DNA from: JAJPHJ01 sp035622315
GTDB lineage: Bacteria > Vulcanimicrobiota > Vulcanimicrobiia > Eremiobacterales > Eremiobacteraceae
Length of the DNA: 28,134 nt
NCBI GenBank assembly: GCA_035622315.1
Contig: DASPVP010000115.1
Coordinates: 1-28,134, forward strand
Reading direction: 5' to 3'
The translations under genes were made by a program, and so were the position numbers. A model generated the notes under the pieces. That model made no database searches and was not told the origin of the DNA. It worked only from the letters and a program-made list of their open reading frames with translations. How positions within the stretch are numbered: position 1 is the first letter of the stretch; each line of letters begins with the position of its first letter. Positions 21,795-28,134 of this stretch are shown here, piece after piece.

Positions 21795-24593
21795 ATGGCC
21801 ATCTTGACCGCAGGCGAGCGACACGCGCTCGTGGGCCGGCGGGCCGAGCTGCAGCAGCTGCAGCAAGGATTTCTTCGAGCGTCGTCCGGCCGCGGGGAGC
21901 TCTTCCTCATCTTCGGGGATGCGGGCATCGGCAAGACGAGGCTCGTGACCGATTGGCTTGCGGACATTGCAAGCAGAGGCACCTGCACCGGAGTCGGGGA
22001 GTGCCTCGATTACGCACAGGCGCCATACGCGCCGTTCGTCGATGCGCTGCGCGCCGTGCTGCGCGCCGCCCCAGATGCTTTGCGAAACGCCGTCGCGGTT
22101 CGCTCGATTCTCTCTCCGCTCATGCCGGAGCTCTCGGGTGTGACATCGCAGAGAGACGTTCAGGGATCGAAACGCAGACTGTTCGACGCCTACGCCGAGG
22201 CGCTGCGCACGATCTCGGCCGCCAAACCGCTGGCGATCGTCATAGAAGACTTGCACTGGGCAGACCCGGACTCGCTCGATTTGGCAGTCTACTTGTCGGG
22301 CGCGATCGCGGCAAGCCGCGTCGCGATGGTCTTCACGTACCGGCAAGACGAGCCACAGAGCCGCAACTTTTCCGCCGCATTGGCTCGGCTCGAGCGCAGG
22401 CCGGCTGTGCGCCGGATTCCAGTCGGACCGCTCAGCGCCGTTGAGATGCGCAGCTTTGCACGCACCGTCACGCTCCAACGCGAGATGAGTCCGCGCACGA
22501 TCGATCGAGTCCTCACGCTTGCCGAGGGGAATCCGTTGTTCGCGGAAGAGCTCTTGCGCGCCGGGGACGATATGCGGTCGGTTTCTCCCAATCTGCGGAC
22601 GCTCGTCTTGGAACGCCTGGCCCCCTTGACCGGCGAGCAGCGCGTGGTGCTCGTCAACGCTTCGGTCATCGGCCTGCGTTTCGGGCCGAAGCTTCTTCAG
22701 GCCGCCGTGGGAACGCCGATGGAAGACGTCTTGGGGGCACTGCGTGGGGCACGCGATTGCCACCTGATCACGGAACAGGTGGATCCGACCGTCTATCGCT
22801 TCCGCCACGCCCTCATCCGCGAGATCCTGTATCACGAGATCTTGGAACCCGAAGCCGCGGCGATCCATGCGCGGGTCGCGCGGGCGATCGAGAAGCTGCC
22901 CGAAGCCGAAATAGACCCGGTCTCGCTTGCCTATCACTATTGGATGGCGAGGGATGTGCCGAAGGCGACCGCGTACGCAGAGAGGGCCGGCGACGGCTCG
23001 AGCCGCTCGCTCTCTTTCGGCGAAGCGGCCACGTACTACGAGCGCGCGCTCGCAGGCACACCGCACCCGGCGAGGCTCGACCGAGCGCGCCTCTTCGAGA
23101 AGCTCGGCGCGGCGCTTTTTTCAGCCGGACTTGTCGAACGATCGCTTCGCTCGTATGCCCTCGCGCTTGACGCGCTTGGCGAAGAGTCGGACGCCGAGCG
23201 GCGCGCGGCCCTGTACGGATCGATGTCGAAGGCCGAGCTCTTGCTTGGGCACCAAGATGCTGCGATGCGCTCCGTCGAGCGCGGGCTCGCCGTTCTGACG
23301 AGCCTGGAAAGTCCGATCCGCTTCCGTCTCTTGTTGGAACGGCTGTATCTCGCCACCGTCCTCGAAGACGAACGAGAGGTCGCCTCGATCCTGGCTGAGG
23401 CCGAGGGTTTTTCCGGCCCGCGCGACAGCGCGCTCGACGCTCGCTTCTATCAATTGCGTTCGTACGCGCGCGCGATGCTCGGCGACCTCGAACGTGCTGA
23501 GGCCGACCTCAATCTCGCGATCGCGACCGCCACATCGGCTGGCGATGCCGAGCTGCTGTACGACGCCTTGCACACCGGTTTTATCATCTACGGTGAGGCC
23601 AGCGAGTACGAGCGGTCGTTTGCGATGCTGGAGCGAGCGGTTGCGGTGGCCGATGAGGCACTGCTGCTCGACAAGAGCATCAAAGCGCGCTATATGAGGG
23701 CGGAGCTCATCATGGACGAGTCCCTCCCCATCGCGCGCGCGGCGGTCGACGCCGCGCTCGCCGTGCCGGGGCTTTGGGACATGCACCTGATGGCGTCTGC
23801 AGTCACAGCGAGCGCGGTGCGCATCGCCTTGCACCAGGGCGACGCAGCGTTCCTCGAACACGTCGCGAACCTCGCGCTGCTCGAAGACGGTCTCCGGGTC
23901 GGCGGACATTATGCCTGGCGCTGTGGGGCGGCGCTGGCCGAGCTTGCGATCGCAAAAGGGGACATCGCGCGCGCTCAAGCGGTGATCCATCAGGTGATCT
24001 CTCACACAACCGTCGGCAACGGTCCGGTCGACAGGCTGCTGTTCGCCGCTCGAGTCGGACACGATCGCGATCTTGTCCGGCTCGTCGAGTATTGCCGGGA
24101 ATGGACCGAGCGGCACCCGACACCGTTCGGACCCGCTGTCATGGCGCTCTTCGAGTCCTACCGCGCTCGCGCACGAGGAGAGAACGATCGCGCCGAACGC
24201 CTCGCGGCCGAAGCCGCCGAAGGATTTGAGAAAAACGGCGACTCGACGGCACTCCAGGCGCTGGCCCTCGAACAGCTCGGACGCTACCGAGAAGCGGCCG
24301 AACTGTATCGACGAGTCGGAGCGCTCGGCGACGTGGCGCGGCTCGATGCCGAGCACGCGCCGCGCGGTCGACGCAATCGTCGCGCGAGCGCGCTCAGTGA
24401 CCGCGAACGTGAAGTCGCGGAGCTCGTGGCAGACGGCAAGACCAACAAGGCCATCGCCAACCTTCTCGCCATCAGCGAGCGCACGGTCGAGAACCATGTC
24501 ACCTCGATCTTCAAGAAAACCGGGGTGAGCACGCGCGCCGAGTTCATCGCGCGCTCGCTGCGTGAGACGTCGCCTAGTTCACCGTCACCTTGA
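21795..24593 (+). CDS. LuxR-family transcriptional regulator with large AAA ATPase and TPR-like domain (LAL/MalT-like)
   Basis: This 932-aa regulator opens with a P-loop NTPase: Walker A FGDAGIGKTR (about 40-49) and Walker B IVIEDLHWADPDSLD (about 148-162). A winged-helix part and a long alpha-helical repeat region (about 370-840, with FGEAATYYERALAG and similar TPR-like units) follow. The C-terminal LuxR helix-turn-helix (about 868-932) is intact: LSDREREVAELVADGKTNKA, then ISERTVENHVTSIF and KTGVSTRAEF. Such proteins bind ATP and an inducer in the helical region and then activate transcription. The ATG at 21795 gives the standard start near the ATPase; a GTG at 21789 is an alternative. Nearby secreted-protein genes are plausible targets, not shown. 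Confidence 0.93.
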   Translation: MAILTAGERHALVGRRAELQQLQQGFLRASSGRGELFLIFGDAGIGKTRLVTDWLADIASRGTCTGVGECLDYAQAPYAPFVDALRAVLRAAPDALRNAVAVRSILSPLMPELSGVTSQRDVQGSKRRLFDAYAEALRTISAAKPLAIVIEDLHWADPDSLDLAVYLSGAIAASRVAMVFTYRQDEPQSRNFSAALARLERRPAVRRIPVGPLSAVEMRSFARTVTLQREMSPRTIDRVLTLAEGNPLFAEELLRAGDDMRSVSPNLRTLVLERLAPLTGEQRVVLVNASVIGLRFGPKLLQAAVGTPMEDVLGALRGARDCHLITEQVDPTVYRFRHALIREILYHEILEPEAAAIHARVARAIEKLPEAEIDPVSLAYHYWMARDVPKATAYAERAGDGSSRSLSFGEAATYYERALAGTPHPARLDRARLFEKLGAALFSAGLVERSLRSYALALDALGEESDAERRAALYGSMSKAELLLGHQDAAMRSVERGLAVLTSLESPIRFRLLLERLYLATVLEDEREVASILAEAEGFSGPRDSALDARFYQLRSYARAMLGDLERAEADLNLAIATATSAGDAELLYDALHTGFIIYGEASEYERSFAMLERAVAVADEALLLDKSIKARYMRAELIMDESLPIARAAVDAALAVPGLWDMHLMASAVTASAVRIALHQGDAAFLEHVANLALLEDGLRVGGHYAWRCGAALAELAIAKGDIARAQAVIHQVISHTTVGNGPVDRLLFAARVGHDRDLVRLVEYCREWTERHPTPFGPAVMALFESYRARARGENDRAERLAAEAAEGFEKNGDSTALQALALEQLGRYREAAELYRRVGALGDVARLDAEHAPRGRRNRRASALSDREREVAELVADGKTNKAIANLLAISERTVENHVTSIFKKTGVSTRAEFIARSLRETSPSSPSP

Positions 24594-24933
24594 CGGGGAA
24601 GACCTGTCCGTTCTCGTCCATGACGTCGACATCGCACGATCCCGCGCCGACGGCGGTGATCGAGAACGCGTTGTTCGTCCCGTTGACCGGCGCGACAGAG
24701 GCGATGTTCACGTTGGTGCTTTGGGCCGTGAAGAAGCTTTGCCCGCTCTCGCTCGCCGTGACGTCTTTCTGCTGACCCAAAGAGAGCGTTAGGCTTGCCG
24801 GCTGGACCCCCAACGTGGGTGTCGGCGTCGGCGACGGGATGAGCGACTTGAAGGGGTCGAGGGAGCTGAGCCCTCCCGCGCAGCCGCTCACCATGAGTGC
24901 CGCGACGATGATGCTCAAGAAGATTGCTTTCAT
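24574..24933 (-). CDS. Small lipoprotein with one Ig-like (BIG2-like) domain
   Basis: This 119-aa lipoprotein begins MKAIFLSIIVAALMVSGCAG with the lipidated Cys at residue 18. The Pro-Thr linker PSPTPTPT follows, then a single all-beta domain of about 75 residues (VQPASLTLSLGQQKDVTASE, then SITAVGAGSCDVDVMDENG and FPVKVTVN). This is the pattern of bacterial Ig-like group 2 domains found in surface and adhesion proteins. The ATG at 24933 is chosen because it opens directly on the lipoprotein signal. Its last 20 bp overlap the end of the LuxR-family gene on the other strand. It is divergent from the helicase gene. Confidence 0.78.
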   Translation of the reverse strand: MKAIFLSIIVAALMVSGCAGGLSSLDPFKSLIPSPTPTPTLGVQPASLTLSLGQQKDVTASESGQSFFTAQSTNVNIASVAPVNGTNNAFSITAVGAGSCDVDVMDENGQVFPVKVTVN

Positions 24934-25101
24934 GATTATCTGACCGGCCAACTTTAGAGGCCGTCCTCCTACGGCCAACTGTAGCCTGCAGCCGGGTCTC
25001 GTTCATATCCGTGGAAGCTCGCAACGCACCCCGCTTTCCCCACATGTCTCCGTCGCGACGGCCTGGAGGTTCGCCGGCACGTCGAGGGGGAACGCAGGCA
25101 G

Positions 25102-28100
25102 GTGCTCGATCTCTTTCCGCCGACCGACCAGCAACTCGCTGTCATCCGCCAGCGCGGCGAGAACCTGCTCGTGCTCGCAGGGCCCGGCACCGGAAAGACC
25201 GAGACCTTGGCCCGCCGCTTCGCCTCGCTCGTCGCCGATGGCATCGAGGCCCACCAAATCCTCGTGCTGACCTTCTCCCGGCGCGCGGCCGACGAGATGC
25301 GCGATCGCATCCTCTTGCGCTTGCGCCAGCTGCGCGGCAAGGGACTCGCGGTCTCGGAGCTCTTCGTCAAGACGTTCCACAGCTTTTGCGGCCGGTTGTT
25401 GGAAGGCGAGCAATCGCGCACGCACGAGCGCAAGCTCCTCACGCCGGTCAAAGAACGCTTGCTCTGGCACAGGCTCGTGCGCGACGCCGGATTCTCCCTC
25501 GAAAGCGTCGATCGCGGCGTCGCGGAAAGCGCTCAGTTCGCGACCGATTGTCTGAACGTCATCGCGCAACTCAAAGGGCGCGGCGTCTCCGCGGACCGCG
25601 TCACGGCGCTCGCCGGTGACGACCGCCGGCTGCGCGATCTCGCGCGGCTTTACGAACGCATGGAAGCGCAGCGCACGGCCCTCGATCTCGCCGACTATCG
25701 CGATCTCGTCAACGAAGCCGAGCGCGCGCTGCGCGATGGGGCCAGCGCGGCGAGCGCGTGGCTGCGCGCTGCCGGCTTCCGGCACGTCCTCGTGGACGAG
25801 TTCCAAGACAGCGACCGGATGCAGCTCGAGCTGCTCGCAGCGATGCGGGCCGCGATCCAACCCGAGCCATGTTTCTGCTTCGTAGGCGACAAGAACCAGT
25901 CGATCTATCGCTTCCGCGGCGCTTCTCCGGGCAACGTCGATCTCGCGCGAGACCGGTTCGCCTGCGTCACGCTCGAACTCCACGACAATCGCCGTTCGGC
26001 GCAAGCGGTTTTGGACGTCGCCAACGCCGATCAAGCGCTCGACGCCGCTTCGAAGACCCATGCGGCCGACAGGACGAAAGCAGGGGCCGTCCGCTTCGAA
26101 CGGCCGCGGACGGTCGAAGACGAGGTTCGATGCGTGAAAGACGCCGTGGTGCGCAGGATCTCGGCCGGAACCGCACCAGGGGCGATCGCAGTGCTGTTGC
26201 GCCAGACGCAACCCTATCAAGAGCTGATCATCGCGGCGCTGCGCGAAGCGGGCGTGCCCGTCGCCGCTCAACCGACGGCCGGATTCCATACGGACGGGCT
26301 CGTCGACGCCATGCTCACCGCGCTGCGGCTGCTCGCCCAACCGCAGGACCTTGGGCTGTGGCAACGTCTCCTCATCAATCCGATCGTCGGCTACCGTCCG
26401 ATCGACGTGCGTTTCGCTTTCGACAGTGGGCGCCGCAAGGGCGATGCAGACCCGCTGTCGATGCTCGAGAAAAATCCGCCGCAGGGCGTCCGAGCGATGC
26501 GCGCGTTCCTCGGCGCTTGGCGGCGCTGCCAAGCAGCGTACGAGCGCGATGGCCCTGGACAGCTCGCGCGGACCGTCGCCTTCGAGTTGGATCTGCTCCG
26601 CCCCGTGAGAGAGACTCGGCCGGTCGAGGGCTTCGATCCGCACGCGTCGCCCGCTCGCTTGAGCGCGTTGCTCGAGGCCGCGGCGGACTATGAGGAGCTT
26701 GGCTCAGCGGCCGCATCGTCCGCGGGCAACGGGAGTCTAAAGGGCCGGCTCGCTCCAAACGCCTGCTCCGCCTTCGTCGCGAATCTTGATGAGACGATCT
26801 CTCTCCTCGCCGACGCGAGCCAGCCGCCGTATGCCGGCCAAGACGGCGTGCGCGTCATCTCGATCCACGCGGCCAAAGGACTCGAGTTCGATTTCGTCGC
26901 CGTGCCCGACGCGATCGAAGGGACCTTGCCCGCCTCGGTCCGGCCCAATCGCTTGCTGCCGGAGAAGAGCATCGAGGCGTTGCGCCGCGGCGAGGTGGAC
27001 ATCTTCGTCGATGACGACGCGGCGCGTACCGAGGAACGATCGCTGTGGTACGTCGCGCTCACGCGGGCGCGCGAAGAGGTGCTCGTCACCGCTGCGCTGG
27101 TCGATGAAGATGCGGTCGAGCTCCAAGCGTCGAGCTACACGCGTGGATTGACCGCAGCCGACCGACAAGGCGCCACGATCGAAGGTGCCTCACGGGAGAC
27201 CGCGCGGGAAGGGGCGCTTTTCCAAGCGCCCCGTACAGCGGCGAGCTCGACGTCGGCCGGTGCTTCGGCGGCGGATCCGATGCTGTTCGACATCCAACAG
27301 GCGGAGCAGACGCCGCCTGGGATCGTGGTCCCCATCGCGGCGCTGTCGCCCACGAGCATCAACCGCTTCGTCGGCTGTCCGAGGCAATTCTACTATGCCG
27401 ACGTGCTGCGTCTGCCCAGCCACAGCGACGAGGCGACGCGATACGGCCAAATGCTCCACCAGCTGCTCGCGCGGCTGCACGAGCGCGAGACCGACTTCGA
27501 AAGCGGGGATGCGCGCACGATCGTAGACCGTTGCCGCAGCGCGCTGCGCGAAATCCTGCCGGCGACCGGACCGGAAGGTGAAGGACCGCTCGACCGTTAC
27601 GAACGTGAGGACCTCGCGCGCAAGCTGGACGAGTACGTGCAACGCATGGCTGACGAGGCGGCTCGCAGCCCGTTCCGCGTGCTCGGTTGCGAGCTTCCAG
27701 TGCGTTCCTCGCTCGAGAACCTCACGATCCATGGTAAGGTCGACCGCGTCGACCGTCTGCGCAGTGGCGGACTCCTCATCCGCGACTACAAATCGGGGCG
27801 TCGCTACGCCCCGACGGTCGAAGCCGTGCGGCAGGCTCTTGGCCGGATCGACGACGACACCCAGCTCTTCGGCAACGCACCGCGCGGCTTGAACCTCCAG
27901 ACCTTGCTTTATATCCCTGGGGTGGAGGCGATGTTCGGGGCCAAAGTCGAGGCGGTCGAATACATCTTCTTCCGCGGCAAGAGCGCCGACGAGAGCGAGA
28001 TTCTCTTCGAGCGCACACGGATCGTCGACGCGGAGCACGCCGGCGATGCGGATGCGCTCGCGCGCAGCGACGTCGAGCGCGTGCGCCACGATATCGCTGC

Positions 28101-28134
28101 GAGGATCGCGCGCTTGTGCAGCGATGGATCCATG
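25102..28134 (+). CDS. UvrD/PcrA-like superfamily 1 helicase with C-terminal PD-(D/E)XK nuclease (partial, 3' end missing)
   Basis: At least 1011 codons run off the right edge with no stop. The helicase motifs are present in order: Walker A AGPGTGKTET (26-35), TFSRRAADEMRDRI, TFHSFCGRLL, Walker B VLVDEFQDSD (229-238), FVGDKNQSIYRFRGASPG, VISIHAAKGLEFD (585-597) and SLWYVALTRAREEV (about 646-659). The C-terminal part is a RecB/AddB-type nuclease: SINRFVGCPRQFYYADVLRL, KVDRVDRL and IRDYKSG (D895 and K897). This suits a role in double-strand break end processing or repair, as for AddA/AdnA-type enzymes. The start is GTG 25102 after AGGGG; upstream in frame there is no ATG, GTG or TTG before a stop at 24982. 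A REP-like palindrome lies in frame between the helicase and nuclease parts. Confidence 0.92.
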   Translation, partial: MLDLFPPTDQQLAVIRQRGENLLVLAGPGTGKTETLARRFASLVADGIEAHQILVLTFSRRAADEMRDRILLRLRQLRGKGLAVSELFVKTFHSFCGRLLEGEQSRTHERKLLTPVKERLLWHRLVRDAGFSLESVDRGVAESAQFATDCLNVIAQLKGRGVSADRVTALAGDDRRLRDLARLYERMEAQRTALDLADYRDLVNEAERALRDGASAASAWLRAAGFRHVLVDEFQDSDRMQLELLAAMRAAIQPEPCFCFVGDKNQSIYRFRGASPGNVDLARDRFACVTLELHDNRRSAQAVLDVANADQALDAASKTHAADRTKAGAVRFERPRTVEDEVRCVKDAVVRRISAGTAPGAIAVLLRQTQPYQELIIAALREAGVPVAAQPTAGFHTDGLVDAMLTALRLLAQPQDLGLWQRLLINPIVGYRPIDVRFAFDSGRRKGDADPLSMLEKNPPQGVRAMRAFLGAWRRCQAAYERDGPGQLARTVAFELDLLRPVRETRPVEGFDPHASPARLSALLEAAADYEELGSAAASSAGNGSLKGRLAPNACSAFVANLDETISLLADASQPPYAGQDGVRVISIHAAKGLEFDFVAVPDAIEGTLPASVRPNRLLPEKSIEALRRGEVDIFVDDDAARTEERSLWYVALTRAREEVLVTAALVDEDAVELQASSYTRGLTAADRQGATIEGASRETAREGALFQAPRTAASSTSAGASAADPMLFDIQQAEQTPPGIVVPIAALSPTSINRFVGCPRQFYYADVLRLPSHSDEATRYGQMLHQLLARLHERETDFESGDARTIVDRCRSALREILPATGPEGEGPLDRYEREDLARKLDEYVQRMADEAARSPFRVLGCELPVRSSLENLTIHGKVDRVDRLRSGGLLIRDYKSGRRYAPTVEAVRQALGRIDDDTQLFGNAPRGLNLQTLLYIPGVEAMFGAKVEAVEYIFFRGKSADESEILFERTRIVDAEHAGDADALARSDVERVRHDIAARIARLCSDGSM
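27211..27236 (-). repeat. REP-type palindrome inside a coding sequence
   Basis: A perfect 9-bp stem GGGGCGCTT / AAGCGCCCC (27211-27219, 27224-27232) has loop TTCC and is followed by GTAC instead of CTAC. The stem base pair differs from other copies on both arms, keeping pairing. It lies in frame within the helicase-nuclease gene, encoding EGALFQAPRT in a low-complexity Ala/Ser/Thr linker before the nuclease domain. Confidence 0.6.

Noticed and set aside
25003..26643. 546-codon minus-strand open frame opposite the helicase
   Set aside because: The plus strand carries every superfamily 1 helicase motif in order; the antisense frame has none of its own.

Overview
This is a GC-rich bacterial chromosomal window with tightly packed genes, strong G/C bias at third codon positions, several GTG starts, many 4-bp ATGA/GTGA overlaps and very few canonical Shine-Dalgarno or terminator sequences. 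There is no rRNA, tRNA, CRISPR array, phage module or recognisable transposase. The protein set is rich in signal peptides, lipoproteins and Pro-Thr/Pro-Ser linkers, and includes a LuxR-type large ATPase regulator, a DUF2249-CRP fusion, an S53 peptidase and a UvrD-like helicase-nuclease. It resembles a little-studied soil or acid-environment phylum such as Candidatus Eremiobacterota (WPS-2). That placement is an impression from gene content, not a phylogenetic result.

Layout. 1-1870 (minus): the 5' end of a predicted alpha/beta-fold esterase, a PQQ-type sugar (sorbosone) dehydrogenase lipoprotein and a two-helix membrane protein. 2061-3961 (plus): an M20 metallopeptidase and a rhomboid-fold membrane protein that lacks the catalytic serine. 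3989-7095 (minus): a DUF2249-CRP regulator and a membrane-anchored FN3/TIM-barrel protein. 7400-8131 (plus): a secreted protein of unknown function. 8177-10822 (plus): a translationally coupled cysC-sat-glutathionyl-hydroquinone-reductase-like unit. 10945-12140 (minus): a secreted protein and a 42-aa peptide. 12302-15315 (plus): an SH3-like small protein, then an OmpR-type regulator, histidine kinase, small exported protein and exported TPR protein. 15668-16567 (minus): a second secreted protein related to that at 7400. 16714-20438 (plus): a lipoprotein, an S53 (sedolisin/kumamolisin) peptidase and a small secreted protein. 20451-21542 (minus): a paralogue of the secreted protein at 10945. 21795-24593 (plus): a LuxR-family AAA regulator, convergent with a small lipoprotein (24574-24933). 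25102-end (plus): a UvrD/RecB-like helicase-nuclease that runs off the window.

The clearest unannotated structure is a family of eight short palindromes scattered through the window. Seven have CTAC just 3' of a hairpin on the plus strand, which reads GTAG 5' of the hairpin on the minus strand. This is the layout of REP elements mobilised by RAYT (Y1/HUH) transposases. Stem sequences differ between copies but pairing is largely kept, and every copy has the same orientation. One copy lies in frame inside the helicase-nuclease gene. Other points worth attention are the DUF2249-CRP fusion, the serine-less rhomboid, the two pairs of paralogous secreted proteins, the two-component/TPR operon and the S53 peptidase operon.
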